Part shown: one piece after another, positions 17,610 to 26,911 of the stretch
Numbering within the stretch: position 1 is the stretch's first letter
Layout of the letters: every line of letters begins with the position of its first letter
Source of the DNA: UBA11606 sp965243715
GTDB lineage: Bacteria; Actinomycetota; Acidimicrobiia; Acidimicrobiales; Aldehydirespiratoraceae
Assembly (NCBI GenBank): GCA_965243715.1
Contig: CBDEVU010000017.1
Coordinates: 558,001 to 622,000, forward strand
DNA: 64,000 nucleotides
Reading direction: 5' to 3'
Notes under the pieces: generated by a model
The model's database searches: none
Told to the model about the DNA's origin: nothing
Seen by the model: only the letters and a program-made list of their open reading frames with translations
Position numbers and translations under genes: made by a program

Positions 17610-17641
17610 GTGGACCGGCCATACTAAAATGACCGGTCCAC
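17610..17641 (-). other. Intra-operon hairpin between binding-protein and ATPase genes
   Basis: GTGGACCGGCCAT-ACTAAA-ATGACCGGTCCAC is a 13-bp stem with one mismatch. No U-run follows in the transcribed direction. In ABC operons such stems often stabilise the binding-protein mRNA or partly terminate, raising its level over the membrane parts; that role is inferred. Confidence 0.55.
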
Positions 17642-17698
17642 CGAAGCGTATTCTTGACGGTCCGGCGAGGACCGCAGTGCGGGGCTACCGCTGTGCTA

Positions 17699-18763
17699 CT
17701 AGCCGACCCACTCCGCCACGCGGTCCGCGTTGTCCTCGATCCACTTGGCCGCGTTGTCCTCAACGGTCATTTTGTCGATGTCGCCCTGAGCGGCCATGGT
17801 CGCAAGGTCGAGGTTGGTGAAGTTGATGCTGGTCAACACTTCGTAGGCGTGAGGCCATTTCGCCTCGAAACCCTCCCAAGCGCCGATCTTGAGGTAAGCC
17901 CCCTTCGGGTTACCGCAGTCGTAGGGAAGGTCCGGGTTCGAACCCCAACTCGGATCATCTACACAGTCTGCTTCGAAATCAGGGAACTCAACGAATCCGC
18001 CACCCAAGTAGACCGCGTCCACGAAGTTAGGGGTCCAGTTGAAGCTCATGATCGGGGTGCCGTTAGCCTCGGCTGAGTCGAGTTCAGCCCAGATGGCGTC
18101 CGCTGAACCGGCGTTCACAACCGTGACCGGAAGGTTAAGGGCCTCGATACGCTCTGGGTCCTTCTTTTGCCACTCAACCGGACCACCGAGGTAACGGGCG
18201 TTGTCGCCGGTTTCAGGGGTTCTCAGGGACTCAATACAGTCCGGCTCAAGCAATGCGTTCCAGTCCGGAAGGGTGGGGCAAGATGCGGCCGCGGCGGAGT
18301 TGTACCACCACTCCTCACGGGTCTTGGTGTCGTGGGTCGCCGCGTCGATGACGCAACCTTTGGCGACATTCTCTTCGAACGGCACTCCGAACGAAGATTC
18401 CCAGACCTCATGTACGAGCGAAACGTCGCCTTGGCACATCGCCTCGTACACCGGGGCACCGGAGTCCGACGAAATGTACTCGACGTTGGCGCCCGCCTGG
18501 ATCAGGATCCGACCAACGACCTCAGCCCCGACGATCTGGCTGGTCCAGTTGTGGATCGGGATGATAATCGGGTCATCTGAATCTGTCGATGCCGCGTCGG
18601 CGGCCTCTTCGGCGGCCTCTTCAGCGGCCTCTTCGGCGGGCTCGTCAGCGGCCTCTGCCGTATCGTCGCTTCCTGCGGTTGTTGTATCGGCGTCGTCGTC
18701 ACTGCCGCAGGCGCTAGCAAAGAGCGCCAGCAAAATCAGCAAGAAACTGAATTTCTTCAACAT
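17699..18763 (-). CDS. tmoX: Betaine/TMAO-type ABC transporter substrate-binding lipoprotein (TmoX/ProX-like)
   Basis: A 354-residue lipoprotein. The signal peptide MLKKFSFLLILLALFASAC ends in a lipobox Cys. A long acidic Ala/Glu linker (about residues 23-60) keeps the domain off the membrane, as is common in actinobacteria. The ligand-binding domain follows, with conserved aromatic stretches (HNWTSQIVGAEV, EVWESSF, EEWWYNS, FNWTPNFVD) of the kind that form the aromatic box for quaternary amines. The start has a strong GGAGGGG site. First gene of the transporter operon, divergent from the XRE-cupin regulator. TMAO is the favoured ligand from context; glycine betaine is the alternative. Confidence 0.8.
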   Translation of the reverse strand: MLKKFSFLLILLALFASACGSDDDADTTTAGSDDTAEAADEPAEEAAEEAAEEAADAASTDSDDPIIIPIHNWTSQIVGAEVVGRILIQAGANVEYISSDSGAPVYEAMCQGDVSLVHEVWESSFGVPFEENVAKGCVIDAATHDTKTREEWWYNSAAAASCPTLPDWNALLEPDCIESLRTPETGDNARYLGGPVEWQKKDPERIEALNLPVTVVNAGSADAIWAELDSAEANGTPIMSFNWTPNFVDAVYLGGGFVEFPDFEADCVDDPSWGSNPDLPYDCGNPKGAYLKIGAWEGFEAKWPHAYEVLTSINFTNLDLATMAAQGDIDKMTVEDNAAKWIEDNADRVAEWVG

Positions 18764-18808
18764 TTCCCCTCCAAGGGTGTTATTTAGGTCACGTTCGACC
18801 TCCCATGA

Positions 18809-18828
18809 GAGTAGTGGATCATCTACTC
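18809..18828. promoter_or_regulatory. Imperfect palindrome in the transporter/regulator divergent region
   Basis: GAGTAG-TG-GATC-AT-CTACTC is a 20-bp palindrome with two mismatched positions per arm. It lies between the divergent binding-protein gene and the XRE-cupin gene, about 46 bases upstream of the former. A likely operator for that regulator, inferred from symmetry and position only. Confidence 0.45.
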
Positions 18829-18921
18829 ATACTCAAGTGTTAAATGAAAATTTCTTCCCGCGGGCCAAATGAAGGATTCCCTGACGCCCGTTCTGCGATG
18901 ATTTATGGCACTCTCTACGGC

Positions 18922-19527
18922 ATGGAAAATGCGGAGGATCTAGGGGCATATCGTCGATCCGCGGAGTTGAGTCGCATCGTTGGTGAACGAGTTCGAGAAC
19001 TGCGCACCGACCTCAACATGACCATGGCGGCCTTCGCCGACGCGGCCAATATCTCCCTGGGCATGCTCTCTAAGATCGAACACGGACAAACAGCGCCCAG
19101 CCTGAGCACCCTCCTTGGCCTGGCGGAAGCGGCCCAAGTTCCCTTCACCGCCCTCTTTCGGGGACTCGATGAGGAACACGACCTTGTCCTCGTGCGAGCC
19201 GCCGAGCGCCATGAGATCATCCACGAGGGGTCCGGCCCCGGCCACGGCTATTTCGACCTCGGTGCGCTACGCGGCCCATCGCGCACGATCGAACCAATGA
19301 TAACTCGGCTCACGCAGGCCTCAGATGTGTTCCCGCTGTATCAACACCCAGGGATCGAGTTCATCTTCGTGATGACTGGGGCAATGTCGTACGGCTACGG
19401 AGGAAAGGTCTACGATCTGTTCGCGGGCGACACCGTGCAGTTCCGCGGCGAAGTGGCCCACGGCCCGATCGAGATTCTTGAACTCCCCATCGAATTCTTG
19501 TCAATCAAGGTCTACCCGAGTCTCTAA
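18922..19527 (+). CDS. XRE-type transcriptional regulator with C-terminal cupin domain
   Basis: A DNA-binding HTH (about residues 12-70, with MTMAAFADAANISLGMLSKI) is joined to a cupin sensor (about 110-200, with QHPGIEFIFVMTGAM and AGDTVQF). ATG 18922 is chosen because HTH homology begins just after MENAEDLG; ATGs at 18844 and 18898 are in frame. Such regulators usually respond to small metabolites and control neighbouring catabolic genes. It is divergent from the ABC transporter and precedes tdm on the same strand by 112 bases, so it probably controls uptake and demethylation together. Confidence 0.85.
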   Translation: MENAEDLGAYRRSAELSRIVGERVRELRTDLNMTMAAFADAANISLGMLSKIEHGQTAPSLSTLLGLAEAAQVPFTALFRGLDEEHDLVLVRAAERHEIIHEGSGPGHGYFDLGALRGPSRTIEPMITRLTQASDVFPLYQHPGIEFIFVMTGAMSYGYGGKVYDLFAGDTVQFRGEVAHGPIEILELPIEFLSIKVYPSL

Positions 19528-19639
19528 GAATCAGATATTGCGCAAAGAATGAACTTATTGCCAATATTTCACTGGCATGGGCGATTATTGAACGGTAGGA
19601 TAGATTAAGCCCGCTTCGCCCCAGAAGGTTGTCGCCACC

Positions 19640-21988
19640 ATGCTACCAATCGTTGACCGCCCCCGTGTCCTGCAACCGGGGTTGATGATCCTCGCGCCGG
19701 GTACCGAGCGCTATGTCGTACACGGCGGTGCGGCGACCGCCATCATGCTCCGCGCCGGAGACACGATCGAGATCGTTGATCCGACCGGGGGACAACAAGC
19801 CGAGGTTAGCGTGTTCGCGGCTGACGGTACTCCCGACCCGGGACTGCTCGGCCTCGCGGGCCGCCGCACAGCCACCGGCATCCAAGCCATCCTCGGCCAG
19901 AACCTAGTCGACGCGCGGCGGGTCCGTGCCGGGCTAGCCGCTCGCCAGATCAACCTCGCAACTGCCACTGCGGTGGCGGTTTTCGACAACGACACCACCC
20001 CAGGCACGTCGATGCGAGCTACCGCCTCGGCCAACGCATCGTGCATCGTCGCCGCGGTCGGAGCGCCGATGCAACCCCACGAACAAACCCCGCCCACCGA
20101 TCTCATCTTGTACGTCCATCGGGCCACGATCCTGACCGGGCCCGACGCTCTGCTACCGGTCCCCCTCGCCGACCCCAGCCAAGACTTCCGGATCGATCGG
20201 GCCACGGCGCGGGCCTACGAGGTGAAGGCGGGCGAGTACATCCAAATCCTCGATATTGAAGGTCGGGAATGCTCTGACTTTCAATGCCTCGACGCACGAG
20301 CCCTCGACAACGGCATCGAGAACGCCCTCGACGCGACCTATACCCGCACCAACATGGGGGCCCTATTCCCCGGCCCCGGGCTCTACTCCAAGTTCTACGG
20401 CGACAATATGCAGCCCATGGTCGAGGTCATCCAAGACACCGTCGGCCGCCACGACACGTTCAACACGGCGTGCAGCGCGAAGTACTACGAAGAGATGGGG
20501 TACCCGGGCCACGTCAACTGCACCGACAACATGAACGCCGAGTTTGTTCGGTTCGGTATCGGGGCACGGCCGGCCTGGGAAGCCATAAACTTCTTCTACA
20601 ACACCCAACTCGACGCCGCCAACCAGATCTTCTTCGACGAACCCTGGTCCCGCCCCGGCGATTATGTCCTCCTGCGCGCCCTCACCGACCTAGTCGCGAT
20701 CAGCACGGCCTGCCCGTGTGACATCGACGCGGCCAACGGATGGAACCCGACTGATATCCAGATTCGGGTTTACGACGAATCAAATATGTTCAAGAAAGCG
20801 ACGGCATTTCGAATGACCGCGGACAGCGAAGGCGAACTCACCAAGGAAACCGGCTTTCACAGCCGCACCTCCGAACTCGCCCGCAACTTCACCGAATACA
20901 ACGGCTACTGGCTGGCCAACACCTACCGTGATCACGGCGAGATCGCCGAATACTGGGCATGTCGAGAGGCCGCCGCGGTCATCGACCTTTCGCCCCTGCG
21001 TAAGTACGAAGTAGTTGGTCCCGACGCCGAAGAATTGATGCAAATCTGCGTCACCCGCAACATTCGCAAACTCGCAGACGGCCAGGTTGTCTACACCGCG
21101 ATGTGTTACAAAACCGGCGGCATGATCGACGATGGAACCGTGTTTCGCCTCGGACGTGAGAACTTCCGCTGGGTCGGCGGTTCCGATGCGAGCGGGCTGT
21201 GGCTCCGCCGCCAAGCTGAGGAACGAGGACTGCGAGCCTGGGTCCGCGACAGCACCGATCAACTGCACAACATTCAGGTCCAAGGGCCAAAGAGCCGCGA
21301 CATCATGAGCGAGATCTACTGGTCACGGCCCGACCAGCCAACCACCGACGAACTCGGCTGGTTCCGCATGTCGATCGGTCGCCTCCACACCCACGACGGC
21401 ATCCCGGTGGTCATCTCGCGCACCGGTTATACCGGCGAGTTCGGCTACGAAATCTTCTGTCACCCCAGCAACGCGCCCGCAGTCTGGGACGCCGTTTTCA
21501 CCGCGGGCAAGCCCTACGGCGTAAAGCCAATGGGGCTGGCCGCCCTGAACCTCCTGCGGATCGAAGCGGGCCTCATCTTCGCCGGTTACGAGTTCTGCGA
21601 TCAGACCGACCCGTACGAAGCAGGCATTGGTTTCACGGTGCCGCTACTAACTAAAGAAGATGACTTCATCGGGCGCGACGCCCTGATTCGGCGGAAAGGT
21701 TCGCCCAACCGCAAGTTGGTCGGCCTCAAATTGGAAGGCGGCGAACTCGGCGCCAACGGCGACACCGTGCATGTTGGTCGGGCTCAGGTCGGCGAGATCA
21801 CGAGCGGCGCCATGTCGCCCATAATGCGCAAGAACGTGGCGTTGTGCCGCATGTCGGTCGAGTACGCTGAAATTGGCACCGAGGTTGAGGTCGGGAAAAT
21901 CGACGGTCACCAAAAGCGCATCCCAGCCCAAGTTATTGAATTTCCCTTCTACGACCCTACAAAAAGCCGCGTCCGCGGCGAAAGCTGA
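19640..21988 (+). CDS. tdm: Trimethylamine N-oxide demethylase (Tdm): DUF1989 + GcvT fusion
   Basis: TMAO demethylase splits TMAO into dimethylamine and formaldehyde. The 782-residue length and architecture match known Tdm (about 770 residues): an N-terminal DUF1989 region (to about 420) with a Cys-rich metal-site candidate (GRECSDFQC, NTACSAKYY, GHVNCTDN, ISTACPCDID), and a C-terminal folate-binding GcvT-like domain (about 430-780, including SPLRKYEVVGPDA, SRTGYTGEFGYEIF and FIGRDALIRRK). The ribosome site AGAAGG is 9 bases before ATG 19640. It leads a plus-strand run with the aminotransferase and Tmm. A related GcvT-family demethylase with another substrate is possible, but the fusion plus Tmm makes Tdm the best call. 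Confidence 0.85.
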   Translation: MLPIVDRPRVLQPGLMILAPGTERYVVHGGAATAIMLRAGDTIEIVDPTGGQQAEVSVFAADGTPDPGLLGLAGRRTATGIQAILGQNLVDARRVRAGLAARQINLATATAVAVFDNDTTPGTSMRATASANASCIVAAVGAPMQPHEQTPPTDLILYVHRATILTGPDALLPVPLADPSQDFRIDRATARAYEVKAGEYIQILDIEGRECSDFQCLDARALDNGIENALDATYTRTNMGALFPGPGLYSKFYGDNMQPMVEVIQDTVGRHDTFNTACSAKYYEEMGYPGHVNCTDNMNAEFVRFGIGARPAWEAINFFYNTQLDAANQIFFDEPWSRPGDYVLLRALTDLVAISTACPCDIDAANGWNPTDIQIRVYDESNMFKKATAFRMTADSEGELTKETGFHSRTSELARNFTEYNGYWLANTYRDHGEIAEYWACREAAAVIDLSPLRKYEVVGPDAEELMQICVTRNIRKLADGQVVYTAMCYKTGGMIDDGTVFRLGRENFRWVGGSDASGLWLRRQAEERGLRAWVRDSTDQLHNIQVQGPKSRDIMSEIYWSRPDQPTTDELGWFRMSIGRLHTHDGIPVVISRTGYTGEFGYEIFCHPSNAPAVWDAVFTAGKPYGVKPMGLAALNLLRIEAGLIFAGYEFCDQTDPYEAGIGFTVPLLTKEDDFIGRDALIRRKGSPNRKLVGLKLEGGELGANGDTVHVGRAQVGEITSGAMSPIMRKNVALCRMSVEYAEIGTEVEVGKIDGHQKRIPAQVIEFPFYDPTKSRVRGES

Positions 21989-21997
21989 GGTACTTCC

Positions 21998-23095
21998 ATG
22001 GTCCTTACCGAACGAATCTTGATGGGGCCGGGGCCCTGCAATCCCTATCCCGAGGCCATCGCTGCCCTTGGTCGGCCCATGCTGGGGCATCTCGATCCAG
22101 AGTTCATTGCTCTGCTCGACGAAACCAACGAGCGGCTCCGGACCGTCTTTGGCACCAGCAATGCGCTCACTTTCCCAGTGTCGGGCACCGGTTCGGCGGG
22201 CATGGAGGCGACGTTCGTCAACCTGCTAGGGCCCGGCGACACGGTCGTGGTTGGGGTCAATGGCGTCTTTGGTATGCGGATGTGTGATCTCGCGGCTCGC
22301 TGTGGGGCCGACGTGGTTCGCGTCGACGCCGAATGGGGGCAGCCGGTCAACACCGACGAATTGCTGAGCGCGCATCCCAACCCGACCGTTATTGCGGTCG
22401 TCCACGCCGAGACCTCCACCGGCGTGCGCACCGACGTGGCCGAACTCGGGGCCAACAAAGGCGACGCCTTGCTGCTCATCGACTGCGTGACCTCGCTCGG
22501 CGGCCTACCCATGGACCTCGACGGCTGGGGCGTCGACGCCGCCTACAGCGGAACGCAGAAGTGTCTTGGCGTGGCACCGGGCCTTTCCCCCGTCACCCTT
22601 TCCGCCGCGGCACGCCAGGCCATCAAACCAGTTCCCCAGTCGTGGTACCTCGACCTCAACATGATCGCCGCCTACGTCAGCGCCGGTGGCGGCGCTCGGG
22701 CCTACCACCACACGGCTCCGATCTCGATGATCTTCTCCCTTCATGCGGGCCTTGGTGCAGTGATCGACGAAGGGTTAGAAAACGTTATTTCTCGCCATGC
22801 CGAGTGCGGCGCAGCAATCCAAGACGGCGTCCAGAAACTCGGGCTCGAACTCTTTGCCGCCGAAGGTCATCGCCTACCTCAGCTGACCTCGGTTTGGGTC
22901 CCCCAAGACCGACTCCCGGCGGGCCTTACCGAAGCCGATGTTCGATCGACCTTGCTGACCCGCTACGGCATCGAAATTGGCGGCGGCCTCGGGCCAGTTG
23001 CAGGCCGGGTATGGCGAATTGGCTGCATGGGCAACACCGCCCGACTCCGCAATGTCGAGATGTTGCTCGGCGCGCTCGGGGAGATCCTAGAGTAA
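21998..23095 (+). CDS. Class V aminotransferase, alanine/serine-glyoxylate (AGXT) type
   Basis: A PLP-dependent fold I enzyme of 365 residues that transfers an amino group to glyoxylate to give glycine. The N-terminus LMGPGPCNPYPEA, the phosphate-loop region SGTGSAGMEA, the Asp in LLIDCVTSLGG and the Schiff-base Lys in YSGTQKCLG (Lys188) are all present. The C-terminal GGLGPVAGRVWRIGCMG is also typical of AGXT. It starts 9 bases after tdm with GAGG upstream, so it is cotranscribed. In this setting it could link glycine or serine from C1 metabolism to glyoxylate, matching malate synthase G downstream. The amino donor (serine, alanine or another) cannot be read from the sequence. Confidence 0.85.
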   Translation: MVLTERILMGPGPCNPYPEAIAALGRPMLGHLDPEFIALLDETNERLRTVFGTSNALTFPVSGTGSAGMEATFVNLLGPGDTVVVGVNGVFGMRMCDLAARCGADVVRVDAEWGQPVNTDELLSAHPNPTVIAVVHAETSTGVRTDVAELGANKGDALLLIDCVTSLGGLPMDLDGWGVDAAYSGTQKCLGVAPGLSPVTLSAAARQAIKPVPQSWYLDLNMIAAYVSAGGGARAYHHTAPISMIFSLHAGLGAVIDEGLENVISRHAECGAAIQDGVQKLGLELFAAEGHRLPQLTSVWVPQDRLPAGLTEADVRSTLLTRYGIEIGGGLGPVAGRVWRIGCMGNTARLRNVEMLLGALGEILE

Positions 23096-23126
23096 AAGAC
23101 CTGCTGGCAATCACCGGAGTGAATCA

Positions 23127-24473
23127 ATGACCAGAGTAGCAATTATCGGCGCGGGTCCCAGCGGTTTGGCGATCCTGCGCGCCTTCGCCTCCGAACGCGA
23201 CAACGGAGGCGACATCCCCGAGTTGGTCTGCTACGAAAAGCAGTCCGACTGGGGCGGACTCTGGAACTACAGTTGGCGTACCGGCCTCGACCACCACGGC
23301 GAACCGGTCCACAACAGCATGTACCGCTACCTCTGGTCGAACGGACCCAAGGAATGCCTCGAGTTCGCCGACTATTCCTTTGAGGAGCACTTCGGCAAGC
23401 CGATCGCCTCCTACCCCCCGCGCGCGGTGCTGTGGGACTACATCAAGGGGCGGGTCGAGAAGTCCGACGTGCGCAAGTACATCCGCTTTGACACCGCCGT
23501 TCGCAACGTCACGTTCGACGACGCATCCAAAACCTTCACCGTCGTAGCCCACGATCACTCATCAGACATCGTGAACCGCGACGAGTTCGATCATGTCGTA
23601 GTTGCGTCGGGCCATTTCTCGGTACCGAACATGCCTCACTTCCCCGGCTACGACACCTTCGGCGGCCGCATCCTTCATGCCCACGATTTCCGCGACGCGC
23701 TGGAGTTCAGAGGCAAAGATATCATGTTGATCGGTTCGAGCTACTCCGCCGAAGATATTGGTTCTCAGTGTTGGAAGTATGGCGCCAAATCGATCATCAC
23801 CACCTCACGGGCGGGCACAATGGGCTACGGCTGGCCCGACAACTGGACCGAAAAGCCGATCCTGACCCATGTTGATGGCAACACAGTCCACTTCGTCGAT
23901 GGCACGTCGGCCGAAGTCGAAGCCATCATCAGTTGCACTGGGTATCTCCACCACTTCCCGTTCCTAGAGGACGATCTGCGCTTGATCACCGGCAACTGGT
24001 TGTGGATTGATGGTCTCTACAAGGGCGTGGCGTGGCAGAAAAACCCGCAACTGTTCTATCTCGGCATGCACGATCAGTACTACACATTCAACATGTTCGA
24101 CGCTCAGGCTTGGGCCGCTCGTGACATGATCCTCGGACGCATTGCTCTTCCGGACGAGGAAACCATGATCGCTGATAGTCAACCGTGGCACGATCGCAAC
24201 GCGGCGCTCGCAACCGCGCCCGAAGAAATCGACTTTCAGGGTGACTACACCCAGCATCTAGTGGACCTCACCGACTACCCGGACTTTAACATTCCGGCAG
24301 TGAACGAGATGTTCAAGATCTGGAAGAACCAAAAATACGAAGCCATCATGGAGTACCGCGACTGGGGATTTGCCTCAACCCTCACCGGTACCCAAGCGCC
24401 GGTCCACCACACTAAGTGGGTCGAGGCGCTCGACGATTCCTTTGCCAGCTATCTTGCCATCTGCGACGACTAA
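23127..24473 (+). CDS. tmm: Trimethylamine monooxygenase (Tmm), flavin-containing monooxygenase family
   Basis: Oxidises trimethylamine to TMAO with FAD, NADPH and oxygen. The 448-residue protein has the FAD motif GAGPSG at residues 8-13, FMO-type FGGRILHAHDF, the NADPH motif GSSYSAEDIG (its Tyr corresponds to a key residue of Tmm), and long stretches I recognise from characterised Tmm (WGGLWNYSWRTGLDHHGEPV, MYRYLWSNGPKE, SCTGYLHHFPFL, QYYTFNMFDAQAW). The ribosome site CGGAG precedes ATG 23127. It follows tdm and the aminotransferase on one strand. Ordinary FMOs match these stretches less well, so the assignment is firm. Confidence 0.92.
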   Translation: MTRVAIIGAGPSGLAILRAFASERDNGGDIPELVCYEKQSDWGGLWNYSWRTGLDHHGEPVHNSMYRYLWSNGPKECLEFADYSFEEHFGKPIASYPPRAVLWDYIKGRVEKSDVRKYIRFDTAVRNVTFDDASKTFTVVAHDHSSDIVNRDEFDHVVVASGHFSVPNMPHFPGYDTFGGRILHAHDFRDALEFRGKDIMLIGSSYSAEDIGSQCWKYGAKSIITTSRAGTMGYGWPDNWTEKPILTHVDGNTVHFVDGTSAEVEAIISCTGYLHHFPFLEDDLRLITGNWLWIDGLYKGVAWQKNPQLFYLGMHDQYYTFNMFDAQAWAARDMILGRIALPDEETMIADSQPWHDRNAALATAPEEIDFQGDYTQHLVDLTDYPDFNIPAVNEMFKIWKNQKYEAIMEYRDWGFASTLTGTQAPVHHTKWVEALDDSFASYLAICDD

Positions 24474-24520
24474 TCCGCCTCTACTAACCCGTCACGTCGC
24501 CTCTAACCGGAGGTTCAGCA

Positions 24521-26677
24521 ATGCCGTCTGACGACCTCGCCATAGCCGACGAACTCGCATGGTTTGTTCAAGAACAATTACTCCCTGGCTTGGGGATCAA
24601 ACCGGCGACGTTCTGGGCTGGCTTCGAGTCGATCCTGGCCGACCTGATTCCCCGTAACTCGGCCCTGCTTGCCCACCGCGACGCGCTACAAGAACAAATC
24701 GACGAGTGGCACCGCGGCCACGACAACCACGACCCTGATGCCTACGCCGGCTTCCTCCGTGAAATCGGCTATCTCTCTTACGTCAGCGGCGAAGTTTCGG
24801 TGGTTACCGAGAACGTAGATAACGAGATCGCCCGCTTGGCTGGTCCACAATTGGTCGTCCCTCTTGACAACTCTCGCTATGCGTTGAATGCCGCGAACGC
24901 CCGCTGGGGCAGCTTTTACGACGCTCTCTACGGCACTGATGTCATCGACGACAGCCACGGCTGCGGCCGGTCGACGAAGTACAACCCCATCCGGGGCGAG
25001 ATGGTCATCAAGTACTGCCGCGACTTTCTCGATCGTCACTTCAGCCTCGATCAGGCAAGCCACCACTGGGTCACCGCCTATTTCGTGGAGGACGGTGATC
25101 TCAAAACCCGCAGCGGCGACGGCACCGTGAGCACGCTGTTGCGACCGGAGCGCTTTGTGGCCTACACCGGCGACCCCGCCTCCCCGGATTCGGTCCTGCT
25201 CCGCAAGAACGGCCTGGGTTGCGAACTTCGCTTCGGGGAGGGCTTCTTCATTGGCCGTCGCGACCACGCCAACATCTACGACATCGAGTTGGAGTCGGCC
25301 ACCACCGCGATCATGGATTGTGAAGATTCGGTGTCGGCGGTAGATCTCGAGGACAAGCTAGTCGTGTACGGAAACTGGCTTGGCTTGATGAAAGGGACCC
25401 TGACTAGGTCGTTTCACCGGGGTGGCGACACGGTCCAACGAACGATGGAGGCGGATCGCATCTACACCGCGGCCGACGGCGGCGAACACGTAGAGCACGG
25501 CCGCGCCTTGATGCTGGTGCGTAACGTGGGCCCTCATCTCACCACCGACGCGGTGACCTACGCGGGCGAACCCGTTCCCGAAACAATGCTCGACGCGCTT
25601 ATCACCGCGGCGGCGGCCATGCACGACCTTAAAGGACTCGGGGTTCATCAGAACTCGCGGACCGGTTCGATCTACATCGTGAAGCCAAAGATGCACGGCG
25701 CCGACGAAGTCGCCCTCGCCTGTGAACTCTTCAGCCGCGTGGAAGATGTTCTGGGCCTAAACCGCAACACGCTCAAGATGGGCATCATGGACGAGGAGCG
25801 CCGCACTTCGCTGAGCCTCAAGGCCTGCCTCGACCACGCCCGTGAGCGCGTCGTGTTTATCAACACCGGCTTTCTTGATCGCACCGGCGACGAAATCCAT
25901 ACCGACATGGAAGCCGGTCCGGTGCTGCCCAAGGGGGAGATGAAGAACGCGACCTGGCTGCGGGCCTACGAGGACTCCAACGTCGACACCGGACTCGCCT
26001 GCGGACTCAAAAAGCGCGCCCAAATCGGCAAAGGGATGTGGGCCATGCCGTCGGAGATGGCCGCCATGGTGAAGACCAAGATCGCTCATCCGCTAGCCGG
26101 TGCGACCTGCGCCTGGGTTCCTTCCCCCACCGCGGCGACCCTGCACGCCACCCACTATTTTCTCCTCGACGTCGCAGATCGTCAGCGTGACCTTATTGAT
26201 CGGCCTCGCCAACGGGTGAACAACATGCTGACAATTCCAACGTTGCCCGAGGGACGTAGCCTCAATGCCGACGAAATCGGACGTGAGCTGGAAAACAATG
26301 TGCAAGGCATCCTTGGCTACGTCGTTCGTTGGGTTGGCCACGGGATGGGCTGCTCGACGGTGCCTGACCTACACGACGTGGGCCTGATGGAGGACCTCGC
26401 GACGCTACGTATTTCTTCTCAGCATGTCGCCAATTGGCTGCACCACGGCCTCGTCACCACCGAACAAATCCGCACTACCATGCAACGAATGGCAGCCATT
26501 GTCGACCAACAAAACGCAGGCGAAGCGCGCTATGAGCCTATGACGACAGACCTCGAGCAGTCGATTCCGTTCCAGGCCGCACAGGCCCTCATCCTGAAGG
26601 GTCGCGAGCAAAAGAACGGCTACACCGAAGCCGTGCTGCGGGACCATCGGCGAGCAATGAAGGCCCGCTTCGCCTAG
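24521..26677 (+). CDS. glcB: Malate synthase G
   Basis: Condenses glyoxylate with acetyl-CoA to malate. The 718-residue length equals the G isoform. Family stretches are present throughout: STKYNPIRGEMVIKY, MDCEDSVSAVDLEDK, IYIVKPKMHGADEVA, KMGIMDEERRTSLSL, NTGFLDRTGDEIHTDMEAG and the C-terminal region with HGMGCSTVPD. GGAGG lies 8 bases before ATG 24521. It lies 47 bases after tmm on the same strand. Placement with an AGXT-type aminotransferase and sarcosine/methylamine genes suggests it drains glyoxylate produced from glycine. Confidence 0.95.
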   Translation: MPSDDLAIADELAWFVQEQLLPGLGIKPATFWAGFESILADLIPRNSALLAHRDALQEQIDEWHRGHDNHDPDAYAGFLREIGYLSYVSGEVSVVTENVDNEIARLAGPQLVVPLDNSRYALNAANARWGSFYDALYGTDVIDDSHGCGRSTKYNPIRGEMVIKYCRDFLDRHFSLDQASHHWVTAYFVEDGDLKTRSGDGTVSTLLRPERFVAYTGDPASPDSVLLRKNGLGCELRFGEGFFIGRRDHANIYDIELESATTAIMDCEDSVSAVDLEDKLVVYGNWLGLMKGTLTRSFHRGGDTVQRTMEADRIYTAADGGEHVEHGRALMLVRNVGPHLTTDAVTYAGEPVPETMLDALITAAAAMHDLKGLGVHQNSRTGSIYIVKPKMHGADEVALACELFSRVEDVLGLNRNTLKMGIMDEERRTSLSLKACLDHARERVVFINTGFLDRTGDEIHTDMEAGPVLPKGEMKNATWLRAYEDSNVDTGLACGLKKRAQIGKGMWAMPSEMAAMVKTKIAHPLAGATCAWVPSPTAATLHATHYFLLDVADRQRDLIDRPRQRVNNMLTIPTLPEGRSLNADEIGRELENNVQGILGYVVRWVGHGMGCSTVPDLHDVGLMEDLATLRISSQHVANWLHHGLVTTEQIRTTMQRMAAIVDQQNAGEARYEPMTTDLEQSIPFQAAQALILKGREQKNGYTEAVLRDHRRAMKARFA

Positions 26678-26710
26678 AGTACTAAGCCATGGGGGTCGTA
26701 CTGTGGGCTG

Positions 26711-26911
26711 ATGAACGGGTTCGTTTCGTATCTTTTGGTGCTACTCGTCGCCGTGCTTGGCCTCACCTACTGGGAAACCAGGGATCGAGGGTTCGATCGC
26801 CGGACCACCCGCTGGTGGCTGGCCTTCGTTGGCCTTACCCACGCCTTTGGGTATCTCGCCTTGCGCGGCTACGGCCTTTACGCCGACCGTAAGTCCTCGG
26901 GCCCTAAGTGA
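26711..26911 (+). CDS. Small membrane protein, unknown function (66 aa)
   Basis: Starts MNGFVSYLLVLLVAVLGLTY; one hydrophobic helix at residues 4-20, a second at about 36-54 (WWLAFVGLTHAFGYLALRGY), and a charged tail. Its TGA overlaps the GTG start of the next gene (GTGA), which supports real translation and coupling. No family recognised. A competing frame at 26689 is Arg-rich and looks like shadow. Confidence 0.55.
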   Translation: MNGFVSYLLVLLVAVLGLTYWETRDRGFDRRTTRWWLAFVGLTHAFGYLALRGYGLYADRKSSGPK

